This document shows, piece after piece, positions 39,600 through 51,290 of a stretch of 64,000 nucleotides of DNA. Made by a program: the position numbers and the translations under genes. A model generated the notes under the pieces. It had not been told where the DNA came from. It saw nothing but the letters and a program-made list of their open reading frames with translations, and made no database searches. Origin of the DNA: Chrysomallon squamiferum (Eukaryota; Mollusca; Gastropoda; Neomphalida; Peltospiridae); contig CM022665.1 in NCBI GenBank assembly GCA_012295275.1, positions 201,471-265,470 of the forward strand, given 5' to 3'. Every line of letters begins with the position of its first letter. The stretch's first letter is position 1.

Positions 39600-39790
39600 G
39601 TTACGACATAGAAACGACCCAGATTGTTGTCTTTTTTCTAATGTATCGAAGTGTCTGAGCTGTTCTTTACGGAAATAATTTGATTCGGAATTTAGGTAAG
39701 TTTACAACAAATTTAATAACGGTTTTATATATCTAGTAAGTTACGAGAGTATTCTCAATAGCAGTTAGATTTCTGGAATGTTAACATGTT

Positions 39791-39831
39791 TATTTATATC
39801 ACTTTTGTACATGTAATTTGAGAACCTGATC
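39791..39831 (-). promoter_or_regulatory. Degenerate E-box/TATA module
   Basis: TATAAATA is kept at 39791-39798 (minus strand); the E-box is destroyed (ATCAGGTTCT in its place). Confidence 0.25.
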
Positions 39832-40425
39832 GTTACGAGGTCGAAACAACCCGTATACATTGTGTTGTGTATCTTTTTAATATATCCAAGAGTTTGAGCT
39901 GTTCTTTACAGAAACAATGTTACTAGGAATTTAAGTAAGTTTATAAATATTTTAACAACAGTTTTGTCTATCTAATAATATATGCCTGTAAATATATATT
40001 TATTTCGGTAGATAGATTTATGTTTTTTTGGAAATGTATGAAACTGATTTTAACATTACCTCCTTGTTTACGTTGTGTAAATGTTCACAGCTAATAACGA
40101 AGCTTTTCTCGTCGATTTTATTCGATTCAGTGAGTGACGTAAAACATTCGATTGTATAGGTAATAGGCACGTAGAACTTGGATTTAGTTAATAGTTTAAT
40201 AACATGACCTGTGTTTGAAATATTAATTAGGTTTTAACATATATTATTATATTCAGATAATTTGTTACAAACAATAGCTGAAGGTCATAAATTTTGACCC
40301 GTTTCTGTTGAATATCATTTTTATTAATAGGAGTTTATAGCGTAAGTGCTAAGGCAAATATTTAAAATTATTAAATTTATGTTGCTAACTTTATAACATA
40401 TTTACGTGTTATTTCTTTCTTTTCT

Positions 40426-40436
40426 GAAACCGAAAC
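40426..40436 (+). promoter_or_regulatory. ISRE/IRF-like motif
   Basis: GAAACCGAAACC, 0.33 kb upstream of the 5' exon at 40755, the same arrangement as 21288 before its cassette. Confidence 0.5.
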
Positions 40437-40754
40437 CTCTGTTGCTTACAACGGACTAAAATATTTCCGGGATTTAATTCATTTGAAAGGAACCCATCTT
40501 CTCCTACAGGAATTTTCTGAGCTTGTTAGTCTCCGATAAATAAAGAAAGACGAGTCAGATAAATTTGTATTCATTTGAATATCTTTTACTTTTTATCAGA
40601 TTTTAGATCTCAAACATAAAATTTGTGAATAATATTTACAGCTATAAAATGTCATAGTAGTATTCTACAATGCTAAACAGGCCAGCTGGAAATAGGGTGA
40701 CCAAGGCTCCAGTGATGTTAATTCTAAAATGTTTATTTTAATTTCATATTACAG

Positions 40755-40867
40755 AAGTAGAGATCTAAAAGATAAACAGACGAAAATGGGAATGTCAAAC
40801 TGTCCGTGGACGCTGCACTACAGTACAAAGTCACCAAAAGTGAAAAACACAGGAGATTCATCTAGAG
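40755..40867 (+). CDS. 5' coding exon, cassette copy 3 (orphan)
   Basis: Acceptor CATATTACAG, 113 nt, donor G|GTAAAT. The frame is open throughout, with an ATG at 40786 giving MGMSNCPWTLHYSTKS and ending in phase 1, compatible with IAP downstream exons. This is the best preserved of the three 5' exons. No plus-strand IAP body follows before 45 kb, so it is orphaned here or splices far away. Confidence 0.45.
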
Positions 40868-41274
40868 GTAAATTTTTTAGTTTAATGTTTTCTTAACTGT
40901 GATGAAAGAACACAGTTTTGTTTGATAAGTTGTAATTTATAAACTGAATGTTATCAGATTAAACTGGTAGTAAGTTCAGCAGCAATTTACTTTTGAATAA
41001 GAACATAACTGTCTAATTCTACTCTGGAAGGATGTCTCACTTGAGGACGGTTATCTCGTAATTTTAGTAGCTCACACGACCCTACCACGCGTGTCTTTTA
41101 ATAAACATACAAACATCACCATCTTGAACGTTTTATTAATTAGTGAGTATGTATTATGTGTCTTTGTTGCTTCCTTATTCACAAATGTATCATGAAGAGT
41201 TATCTCAGAACTTCATTAATGTCCTGGTCCAGAGTATTAATTTAACATTGTATGCAGGTTTTGTTTTGTACGCA
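40868..41274. other. Cassette intron remnant
   Basis: Matches the intron following the 5' exon in copies 1 and 2 (AACATAACTGTCTA near 41002) and then the segment at 25010-25060. No exon seen. Confidence 0.5.
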
Positions 41275-41355
41275 CTTCTATTGTGATGTTTTGAACAGCA
41301 TTTAATAGGGAACAAGTTCTCTGTAGCATGATTTTCATTAGTTCACGGGTTAAAC
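41275..41355 (-). CDS. 81-nt exon of the array type, isolated copy
   Basis: Minus strand: acceptor CTGAAATTACAG, 81 nt, 26 codons open (LTRELMKIMLQRTCSLL at the start). Length and phase equal the array exons at 53416 and others. The donor reads GAAGTGCGTAC instead of AAAGGTATGTAC, so splicing here is doubtful. Its upstream intron (41360-41650) also matches the array unit. It faces the plus-strand 5' exon at 40755. Confidence 0.4.
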
Positions 41356-42097
41356 CTGTAATTTCAGAAAAATGAATTCAAATAAAATGGGTAAAATTAA
41401 CATCAGCTAACGTTTATTTGAAAATAATTATTTTTCACCTATTATATTCATGTAGTAATCATTCAAATTAGAAACATGCACAAAGTCACAGACAGACAAA
41501 CTATTTGACAAGGAAACCAGAACATTAATGAAACTTCGAGATTACCTTTTATGATAAATTTTGAAGCAAGGAAGTGTGGGAGACATTTGTCTGACTTGCA
41601 ATATTTCGAAATCACTGAGTGATATTCATTAATTAAAATAGGTTATAGATATTGATGCTTGTATCTTTATTGCTAAACCAAGATGACGTTACGCGAATTC
41701 CTTTGTTTTTCAAATTGTACATAATGAGCTTTAATATTATTTAGAGAAATTAACAAAAGTGTTCATTAAATGTCATTAAAATATAATACTGTAATTGTGT
41801 TATGTTACTAATACTTGTTTTAGATATATAAAGCACATAAAACAGTGAGATAATCAACACGCGCGTTTCCATTTTTTTATATTTTTTTTTGTGTGTGTTT
41901 GTGCTGCCAAGTAATGGTTCACTTCAACAAACGATTATGCATTCAGCAACTCCATACAAATAAACCAATGAGCATTAATTCTGAAGGAAAATCCTGTTTG
42001 CATTACGTGATCACAGTGAAAACAACGTCAGAGTTCTTTTTAACCTGTAATCGTTCGAAGAAAGAAGCAAAAACTAAATTTTACTGGAATAAAATGT

Positions 42098-42490
42098 AAT
42101 TAAATTTATATCACTATTCCTATTATGTAAATAAACATCTTCTGAAGAAGTGTAATATTAGTTCTAGATCAAAATAATGTTGGGTTGAAGTACTACTTGC
42201 AAAGTTCTTGAACCGAACACACGGCGAACAAATATTGAAATGGCGGATTTTTCGTCTGCAATAGTGAAAATATCTTGTATAATTCAGAAGACGATTAAAT
42301 TAAATTCATATTCCTATTATGTAAATACATATCTCCTGAACAAGTATATATTAGTTCTAGATCAAAATAATGGTGGGCTGAAGTACTACTAGGACAGTTT
42401 TTGAACCGAACACACGGCGAACATGTACTAAATGGCGGATTGTTCGTCCGCAGTAGTGAAAATAGCTTGTATAATTCAGGAGACGATTAA
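42098..42490. repeat. Tandem dimer, about 194-bp unit
   Basis: Two diverged copies sharing TTCCTATTATGTAAATA, TTAGTTCTAGATCAAAATAA and GAACCGAACACACGGCGAAC. Each has AAATGGCGGAT (42238, 42430), which resembles a YY1 site. No coding potential seen. Confidence 0.8.
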
Positions 42491-42639
42491 TTGCCATTAT
42501 GTAATCACTGACTTGAAAATGCAAAATCTATATTTGTTTAATGCTATTTATTTTATGTATGAATAATTTTTGATATTTAATAAAATTTTAGCGTAATTTA
42601 TGAAAATATGAACTGCCTTCAATACTTTAATGGAATACT

Positions 42640-43668
42640 CCGCTGCTCTCTTTCAAAATGACTGGCAAATTTATTCCATATTTGTTAGGGTGATGGGTTG
42701 TTAGTTGCATTATATTTGTAGGGGCTGGAAACAATTCATTCGTCTATTGGTTTTACATTGTTACACTTTTTATTATTAAAATCAAATATAATATTTAGTA
42801 TACTTTATACTCTATATAACACATAATTATTTATCTTTATCAAGTAGGGATCAACTATGTATAACTTTGTTTTTATATGTTACGGGAGCAATACACTATT
42901 TTCACTTTCTGTGTGGAGAGATGGGTCCGTGCGTGTCTATATTATATGCAAATAATGTCAGTTTCATTACATTGGATAATATAATGTTCATAGTTGACTT
43001 TCAAAGTGTCTGTTTAATAGCATTCACAATTTGACAACAATTGGATAAAAATTGTTGAAACTAGAAACGTAAATGTACAAGAACAGCAAAACATTTGACA
43101 TTTCTTGTGCTGCGTTTGTTTCAGACGTAACGTAATTACTGGCACACTTTTTTTCTCATGTTCGGACATTTTAGCAGTTTTGCTTTGACGTAGCTCACAA
43201 ACTACTTATCCAGTTTACAAAATTGCTAATCGTTTCTTTTGAGGTTCTTCTTCAAATGATATTTTGTAATTATACTAATTTGCCGTATATAAAATATAAT
43301 AATATTAACATATATTACTTTAATTACAGTAAAAATACACTGATCTTTATTTTTATTACAGCTACTGCAGTTTATTTTCTTTGAATACTCTTCCTATTAA
43401 ACAGTAGTCAATCTTGAATGTTTGGATTTTCCTGTACGTTGTCCATAAAACCAACAGGAATAAAGCTGATCTAAATGGTAGCACAATAACAAGAACAGAT
43501 TATGTATAATATTCTGTATTTACAGAGCCCACTTGCAAAACTGTAAACTTTTCATATTGTGTCTAACAGTAACTTTTGTTACCGTCCTGTGAAAACTGGT
43601 TAAAGGTTTCACAGATACCCTCGCATAAATAAATAAATAAATAGTCTATCTAAATTATATGATACCAG
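42640..43668. repeat. Left arm of second inverted duplication (partner 63004-64000)
   Basis: Reverse complement of the right-hand contig, with only sporadic differences where compared (for example one change in 68 bases at 43602-43668). The far end runs off the window. Confidence 0.85.
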
Positions 43669-44680
43669 TAGAATTTCATTTGACGATTTTCTCGGATGCC
43701 TCTTAAACCACTTGAGATGATTCACAAATAAAACTGGTTTTCATATGCTTAAATTTAAAATGATAGAAAACATCTGGCGGTATATCTTGAAAAAAGAAAA
43801 CAACAAAAGTCTAAAACTTTTGACTTTCTTGGCCACTTTTCTTAAAACCGTGACAAAAGAAATACTAAAAACTATACATTTGCAAAATATTACAAAGAAC
43901 AAAATAATCGACATATTCCTAGCTATATTCTCTTTACTTTCTGTTTGTTTGTTTGTTCGTTCGTATATTAGTTTGTTTTTACATTATATTCTTAACTAAC
44001 TGATTTTATCTTATATATTGTACTGTAAAATTCTGAAACAAGGAGTTTTCAGAGAATTTATGAAATCATTTTTCTTTCACTTGGATATTTGATAACTTCA
44101 TTATAATCAGTATGGTCCATGAGCTAGATATATAAGTTTTGAGTTTTGAGTTGGTCCCACGTCTGAAGTGTCGGTTGATGGACATTTCAGATTGATAGCG
44201 CTCTCCTTTTTATGCGGTCACGTTTAAAGATGGCTGCATGTTTTATTTTCTGTCTAATATAGTAGAGGTCAATCGACTAAGACGTTCGACTAAATTTGAC
44301 AAGAAAGAAACAATTTGGATCACTTTGGTCATAATAATTTTTCACATTCTGATATTTACATTATAATCGATTTAGTAACAGGTCTGCTGAAAAAGGAGAA
44401 AATAAAATCAGAAACTCTCTTTACATATACGCAGAGAGAGCTAATGTAATCTGAATGAGATTAATTTTATTATAAATATATTTAGAAAATGTTGATATAA
44501 ATCCGAGTTGGTTTATTCAACACAAATGGAAGTACTATATGAAAAAGTTTAAATGACGTACTCAGTTGCAATATGAATAAAGTGTACAACAGTTTTACTA
44601 AGTAAAATATAACTCACTCAACAAAATATATAAAACTAAATAAATACAAATGTTATTGTTTTTTGACATTTTTAACTGAA
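43669..44680. other. Intergenic, older repeat fragments
   Basis: The start continues sequence resembling 240-300. The rest has no recognised feature; the short open frame at 43745-43999 is Lys/Ile/Leu-rich with no family signature. Confidence 0.5.
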
Positions 44681-45589
44681 ATGTCAGGAATACTAGGTCT
44701 TCAGTTCTAAAAATAGAAAAAGAAGGAGAGAAAGAACAAACAAATACTTTATAATGTTAGCAACATAAATCTAATAATTTTAAATATCCGTCTTAACACT
44801 TACTTACTCTGTACACTTCTAACAGTTATTGAGAACCATATTCAAGAGGTGGTCGATAAAAATCTTTGTGATCTTTTCGTTATTGCACGTAACAAAAAAA
44901 GTAGTTTTCTCTATTACCTGAATATAGTAAAACAGGTTAAAACGTAATTATTGTTTCAAATACTAGTTTTATTATAAACCCTTTAAAAAAAAAACTAAAT
45001 CCAAGGTCTATGCATGCTTCAGACAAGCCATTGAACTGAATAAAATCGACCACAAAAGCTTCAATATTTGTTATGAAATTTACACAAAGTCAAACAAGGA
45101 AGTAAAGTTAAAATCAGTTTCATATATACATGTATTTGAAAAATATCAGTATATTTACAGACATTCGTAAGCACATTGCTTCTGTAAACAGCTCAAACAC
45201 ATCGATATTTCGTTTAATTTTCTCATATGATTATATACTCTGTTGTCGAACGTTACAGGATATATTTTATTCCGTTGTAAAAATAGAGGTTTCGATTTCA
45301 GAAAAGAAAGAATGAACACGGAAATATTTCCTAATGTTAGCAAAATAGAACCGATAATTTTAAATGTTTGTCTGAACACTCACTCTATACCTCCTAACTA
45401 TTATTAAGAGTGGTGATACATATTGGTCAGTATTTGCGACCTTTTGGTTGTCGTTTAGAACAAAAACAAACAAAAATTGTTTTCTCTATTATTATAATAT
45501 AATAAAATATGTTAAAACGTAATTATTATTTCAAACACTGGTTATGTTATTAAATTCTTTAACTAAATTCAAGGTCCACGTGTTCAAGC
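44680..45589 (-). repeat. Promoter-like repeat unit, left orientation
   Basis: Diverged copies of the 1-8086 family, abutting the LINE fragment behind the minus-strand IAP. Confidence 0.65.
45289..45299 (-). promoter_or_regulatory. ISRE-like motif, variant
   Basis: GAAATCGAAAC on the minus strand, the same variant as 9082; flanking sequence is also most like that copy. Confidence 0.35.
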
Positions 45590-46085
45590 TGGTATTTCTA
45601 CCTTATCAGTATTATCAAGTTTTGTTTCTACTAAACACAAAATATCATACTGATTAAAAACGTTTTAAAATTCTGGTATATGCAGTTTAGTTTTCAAGCC
45701 GCAGAGATACAATATTTACAGAGTTAGAAGTGTTAACTGTGTTTGTGTGACAGTGGTTCTTCGATATTTCAGTCAGTTCATCTTGACTGTCACCAGTGTA
45801 GGGCTGTCCTAGGCACGCTGTTCCGTCTCTGAGGAGAAACTACGGACACGCCTGTCTGGATTTACAATTTGTGGGCTGTGAATGTTCGATTCGTTATGTC
45901 TACCTTGTGTCTGAGTATCTAAGCACCATCGACTTCCTTCAATAAAAAGTCTGTCAACTACTAATGTCGCACGCAGTCCATGTTTTCAGTAAACTTTGAC
46001 CATAAACGTTTTCTGCGTTCCACAATATCGCGAGGAAACTGTCCACTGACACCAAATTAAAATGAATTAAAATTCAACATATCGT
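45590..46085 (-). mobile_element. LINE fragment behind the minus-strand IAP
   Basis: Homologous to 29105-29595: the ORF1-like tail and the first part of the endonuclease (VETKLDNTDKVEIP on the minus strand). It is cut at 45590, where promoter repeat begins. Same distance from the RING exon as in the plus-strand gene. Confidence 0.75.
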
Positions 46086-46089
46086 CATC

Positions 46090-46163
<74 letters not shown>
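46090..46163. repeat. (TAA)n microsatellite
   Basis: About 24 TAA units between the RING exon and the LINE. Confidence 0.95.
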
Positions 46164-46164
<1 letters not shown>

Positions 46165-46208
46165 TAGAAAAATAAAAATAAATTATAATAAAAATGGGCA
46201 GAAACAGA

Positions 46209-46388
46209 TTAACACAAGAAAGCTCGCACAGTGGCTAGGATTATCTCTCTACAAAGTGGACATCTTCGCAGTCTGGGACGCCCAATGTTCACAGCAACAA
46301 AGATGACCGCAGGGCAGGAAAACTATTCTGATCTTGTTTTCAAGACAAACTTTGCAGATGAGTTCCTCATTATCATCCGGCAAGGACT
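46209..46388 (-). pseudogene. IAP terminal RING exon with a one-base insertion
   Basis: Homologue of 28847-29025 on the minus strand (acceptor ATATTTAATAG, end TTGTGTTAA). It encodes SLPDDNEELICKVCLENK and LPCGHLCCCEH, then one extra base relative to the plus-strand exon (near 46283) shifts the frame and a TAG follows at 46249-46251. In the other frame the rest is a very canonical RING end (RLRRCPLCREII, then VRAFLC). Either a recent inactivation or a sequencing error. Confidence 0.75.
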
Positions 46389-46917
46389 CTATTAAATATC
46401 AAAGAGTACGTAATAAAAACAATATAATTCTTGTACGTTAAATAATTTGTGTATTTTGTAGCAAAGAACTGTTTACAATAAATCAAATAACTTGTATACT
46501 TTGTTACACATAACCTTTGAAACAAATAATTTGCAGACGAATATACAAAAAACGTTTCTGTATTTCTTTCTTTCTTAAATATATCAGGTTACAACAACAA
46601 TAGTAATAATAATAATGATAATAATAATAATAATAATTTCATTACAAGTAACATCAACGACAACAACAATAACAATAATAACAACGTCAATAATAAATAA
46701 ATAAATAATAATACAAAAATAAATGAATAAAATGTAATGATAGTAATATTAATAATAATAATAATAATAATAATAACAACAACAACCAAAACAAAAAGAG
46801 TAGTAATGATAATTATAACAATAATAGTAGTAACAATAAGATTAATAAAAATACTAATATCAACAGCGAAAAAAAAAAAAAAAGAAACAACAACAATGAA
46901 ATAAAACAACAATATAC
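46389..46917. repeat. Intron with compound AAT/AAC microsatellites
   Basis: Low-complexity AAT, AAC and AATAAC tracts from about 46590. No exon seen. Confidence 0.7.
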
Positions 46918-47005
46918 CTGAAGCTCCAAGTTCTCTGTTTCTTGTTGTTTCGATAAATTCGTCACTCGTTTCTCCATGTAGATTAATATCTGTGTTACAG
47001 TTGCT
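46918..47005 (-). CDS. IAP linker exon before RING (minus-strand gene)
   Basis: Minus strand: acceptor ATCTATTTTAG, 88 nt, donor G|GTATAT. The frame matching the plus-strand homologue contains FIETTRNRELGAS. It starts in phase 0 rather than phase 1, so it could join directly to the BIR2 exon end if the linker exon (28007 type) is missing, as it seems to be. Confidence 0.5.
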
Positions 47006-47320
47006 CTAAAATAGATTAATGATATAATAACAACAACAACAACAACAACAACAACAATAATAACGACAATAGTAGTAGCAGTAGTAGTACTAAAAAAAGA
47101 ACAAAAATAATAATCGTAATAATAATAATGACACAAAAACATAAAATAATAAACTTTTTAAAAGTAACTTAACTAATAAAATAAGCAAATAATAAACAAA
47201 ATATCCAAGGAAAGAGAAAGTAAAGATTACAAAATGTAAATTAAATTTACGAAATTGTTCAAATCCTTGTGAAAACACAAATACACGTATTTATACAAAG
47301 TTAATAATTTCGTGGTGGAG

Positions 47321-47484
47321 CTAAAAATCTTCACTTTCATTCATTTCTCGTACCAAATCAATACTTCTGATGAAATCGCATCGTGGAAACCGTCTGGCGT
47401 GTTCCACGTAAGGGTTATCTCCCTGCATCCAATTTCTAAGTTCTCCGCCACAGTAAAAGCAGGTTGTGCTATCACGTGAATTAC
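47321..47484 (-). CDS. IAP exon completing BIR2 (minus-strand gene), donor deleted
   Basis: Minus strand acceptor TATACACAG, then CFYCGGELRNW and [17 protein letters not shown], with all zinc ligands intact. Compared with 27542-27720 it has an 18-nt in-frame deletion after IRS, and a second deletion removes the GAG|GTAATT donor, so the frame runs to TAG at 47321. Unless another donor is used, the product ends here without a RING. Confidence 0.8.
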
Positions 47485-47896
47485 CTGTGTATACATGAAT
47501 GTTCTTGTTAATAACTGTATACATTTCCTGTGACACATACATCCACCATAACTCTGCTAATACTGACACACAAACACATACACACATAGATGAACACTCA
47601 TACAGAAATACATACATATACACAAAATTAATGTATAATGTTGCAATCGATCTTTCAAAGATTTCAGATGACTATCAAAATACCAAAATTCAAAATCAGT
47701 CTTAAAATTCTGAAATGTTTATATCACTATTAAAATGTCAGGTAAAATGTCAGTAATTTCAAGTCTTATTAGCAAATGAACATTAAAATGAAAAAGACTT
47801 AAAATGTAAATGATAAAAAGTATAGAGCAGTCGAAGAAGATTTTCAAATGATTATTAAAATGTGAAGATGTCTGATTAAGCAGCAGTAACACTGAC
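47485..47896. other. Intron of minus-strand IAP
   Basis: Homologous to the intron at 27239-27541, including recurrent GACATTTTAATAGT-like words. No other feature. Confidence 0.7.
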
Positions 47897-50131
47897 CAGA
47901 GAAGAAGAAACCGGCTTCTGCCAGTTCTCTCGGAGACTGGTAGTGATGACATGGCGATCGGTACTGAAATGACGAAATACGTGTTTGTACGTCGACGTAG
48001 TCCCTATGACGTGGTGCATGCAATGTCGGGGCTGATGTAGAGGAGCTTCCAGACAGAAAACCGGACAGCTGAAGGATTGGTAAATTACTGAGACTGAGCT
48101 GTGAAGAACTTTGATGAAAATCTTTAGAAGCAACAGCATCACCACTGACAGAACTCTGACCGTTAAAAGAAGGAACTGTAGCGTTAACAGGAAGTGAAAC
48201 AGCATTTGTAGCCATATCAGCAGATGTAGATGAAAAAATGGCTGTAGCCATACCACTGGTATTAACAGCAAATGTAGATGTAAAAGTGCTTGAGGGTATA
48301 CTACAAATATTACCAGTAAGTGTAGGCATACAGCTGGTATTAGTAGCTGATGCTAGAGTTCCAGTCAAACTGTCGGCAGATACGACAATATTTTCATGAC
48401 CAACAGAGGTAACGATGTTGTCGATGTTATTTCTTGGTGTTTCAGAGACTCCAAACAGTTCATTGTCACTAACTGAACTTTGAGAGTCGCTCCGATTACG
48501 AAGTGTTTCACTTTGAACAGCTGGTAACACTGAACTGACAGTTAATCTGCCCAGGAATTCTTGTAGTCTCTGCTCAGCATTCCCACTTACCCGAATCGAT
48601 TCATTTTCTTCCTCTCCCAGGACAAATCTGCAGCTTGGAGAGATTTGTCTGTGAATTTCCAGTGGGTTATCTTCAAGTCTCCAGTGATCATAGCTCTGAC
48701 CATAGCTGAAGCAGACAACGCGATCATCAAACCCAGTAAAGTAGAATCCAGCAGCTGCAAGACGACTTGGCCAGGCTGAGGTTAGAGAAAATCCTAAGTA
48801 AGTCGCATATCGGTCCCACTCCCTCCTGTATCTGACAGTGTCTGAAGGTTCTGTCCCGAATTCATCATTTCTCGTCATTCCAGTTTCATTTCTCTCATCA
48901 TCAGGAACGCCTGATTCTGTTTCCGCGAAACCTTCCTGTTGCAGTTCATTCTCATCAGTGTTTTCATGTATTATTTTGTTAGTTTCAACAACATTTGATC
49001 CTGTTATGTCACTACTCAGATGTTCCGATTCATTTGTATCAATATTTGTACCTTCTGATTCATTCAACTCAACAGTTGTATGTTCTGATTCACTGCTATG
49101 AATTCTTGCAATTTCGGATTCATTTCCATCAACTGCTCCTTCTGATTTAATTCCACCAATAGTTGCAGCTTCTGACTCAATTCTATCAATTTTTGCAGCT
49201 TCTGATACATTCTCATGAACAGTAACACCGTCCGATTCACTTTCATCAATAGCTGCAGCTTCTGATTCATTTCTGTCAATTATTGCAGCTTCTGGTTCAT
49301 TTATATCAACAGCTGCACCTTCAGATTTATTTGTATCAGCTTCTGCAGATTCTGATTCATTTGCAGCACCAGTTTCATCTTCTGATTGATTTCCACCAAT
49401 TTCTGCAGCTTGTAATTCACTTCCTTTCATGTTTGCCGCTTCTGAATCACTTCCATCAATAGTTGCAGCTTCTGATTCATTTATGTCAACTCCTGCAGCA
49501 TATGATTCATTTCTATAAATAGCTGCACCTTCTGATACATTTCTATCAACTACTGCAGATTCTGATTCATTTGCAGCAGCAGTTTCATCTTCTGATTTAT
49601 TTCCGTCAATTCTTGCAGCTTCCGATTTATTTCTATGGATAGCTGCACATTTTGATTCATTTCCATCAAATATTGAAGCTTCTGATTCATTTCCATCAAC
49701 AGCTCCTGAATTACTTCCATCAACAGTTGCAACTTCTGATTCAATTCCATCAACTGCACCTTCTGAATTACTTCCATCATTAGTTGCAGCTTCTGATTCA
49801 TTTCCTTGAATACTTGTAGATTCTGATTTATTTATACCAGTATTTGCAACTTCTGATTCATTTCCATCAACAGTTGAATCTTTTGATTTATTTTTATCAG
49901 TTGTTGCATTATCTGATCCATCAGCTTCCGAACCCAGTTCTTTCGATTCAGTTCCTTCTCTCTTTTCTGACATTGTGTTGTACATTACTGGTTTATCATT
50001 GCTGGCTGAATTCAGGTTTAATTTCACCTTCTTCTTATCTTTATATAATCCATCATTAAGAAAGGTGAAAAAAATAAGTATGAAGTCTAAAAAGTACTGT
50101 TTATAATTCTTGTCCTCCTCCATGCGGAAAC
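47897..50131 (-). CDS. IAP big exon: acidic 10-residue repeats, BIR1, Ser/Thr linker, start of BIR2
   Basis: The largest open frame in the window. Acceptor AACATTTCAG gives an exon starting in phase 1 with an ATG at 50123 (MEEDKNYKQYFLDF); donor TCTG|GTCAGT. From that ATG, with the next exon, the product would be 796 residues. Order: a short leader; about 28 repeats of 10 residues such as NESEAATIDG (roughly residues 80-380); BIR1 at about 436-505; a Ser/Thr/Val linker; and BIR2's first half, ending LAEAGFFFSG. In BIR1 the zinc set should be C471, C474, H491, C498, but residue 474 is Tyr (CFSYG), so zinc binding is probably lost. The leader and repeats have no counterpart in the plus-strand gene. 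Upstream exons are probably those of the array at 51.3-62.8 kb. Confidence 0.8.
48990..49900 (-). repeat. 30-bp coding minisatellite
   Basis: About 28 diverged in-frame units of 30 bp; core Ser-Glu-Ala-Ala and Asp-Gly-Asn. A few units are 27 bp. The frame is open throughout despite high divergence between units, which suggests selection to stay coding. Confidence 0.85.
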
Positions 50132-50196
50132 CTGAAATGTTCAACATGATATCTTTACCTATATACTCATTATTTGATTTACTTTTCGGTCTTCTT

Positions 50197-50210
50197 CTGA
50201 TTATAAAACA

Positions 50211-50250
<40 letters not shown>

Positions 50251-50264
50251 TGTTTTATAATCAG
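50197..50264. repeat. Perfect 68-bp AT palindrome
   Basis: CTGATTATAAAACAATTG, then (TA)n, then the exact reverse complement of the first 18 bases. It lies 66 bp upstream of the big IAP exon and could form a cruciform. Confidence 0.95.
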
Positions 50265-51202
50265 AATGCAATACCTATACTTTGATATGTACTCCACCAT
50301 GTGTATTATAAAATAACCATAGCAAACAAATCAGTTAAACATAATTTTAATTAACTCATACTTCTTAGACCTCTCTAATGAGACTGACATAACATTTTAC
50401 ATACAGTCGAAAACAAAAAGTGAGCATGAAATTAACAAACCTGTAATACATTTTAGGAATATATGCCTTTTCTCTTTTTCCTTTTTAATGTTATATTGTT
50501 ACATGATGATATTTATTTTCAACTCATGAAAAGGTAGAAATTGTTTTGTTTTCTCATTAGGACGAAAAACAGACAGTAGAGAAGATAAGTTTGATAGTTA
50601 TAAAATGTCACTAAAATATTGATATTCGTGTTAATGCTTCATTTCTCTCCATCGTTTTCTGAACAGTCATTGCTAATGCATTCTTTACTCGACAAAATAA
50701 AATAAAAGAAACCTATAAATAAATGTCTTAAAAGTTATCCTGATAATAGCGGGAGTCATTGCATTTTTATCATTTTATGTTAGAAATCTGTGATGCAGTT
50801 TTCTGATATTTTATTAACATCTACAAAGCTTCACAGCTACTTTAACATCTAGATGTCACATCTGATGAATTAATCAAAGTCTGAATTAAATATATATGGA
50901 AAATTTTAAAACACGTGTGTGTTTTACAAGAAAGCTTTAAGTTATTAAAATTTATTTCATACATATTCACTCATTTTATTTAAAACTGTTAAGAATGTTC
51001 AAATTCTTCTCCTTTGAATCTATTAAAATAGAGATGATGGTTATTTTGTATTTCCCATCAAATCTGGAACGGACGTTTAAGATAAATTGAAAACAACATA
51101 GTGCACTATTGAGAGTTTAGAAAAAAAAATTAAAGATCCATACATGACTTGAGATAATTTGAGAGTTTTTGTACATGTGTACATACTTACATTGAGATAC
51201 CA

Positions 51203-51256
<54 letters not shown>

Positions 51257-51290
51257 AATAAATTAAAAATTTAAAAATCGTTCAACATAC
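50265..51290. other. Intron between big exon and exon array
   Basis: AT-rich, with (TAA)n at about 51207-51250. Nothing else recognised. Confidence 0.55.

Larger units (their letters stand above)
38880..40490 (+). repeat. Third promoter-like repeat block, right orientation
   Basis: 38890-39360 matches 12470-12960 (and, inverted, 6780-7270). 39530-40480 matches the units of the right-hand block. It leads directly into a 5' exon cassette, as at 21340. Confidence 0.7.

Noticed and set aside
41893-42099. 68-codon frame with several Cys and Lys
   Set aside because: No family signature, no splice evidence, and it opens inside a T-rich tract.
43745-43999. 84-codon Lys/Ile/Leu-rich frame
   Set aside because: Composition expected by chance in AT-rich DNA; no domain or homologous copy seen.
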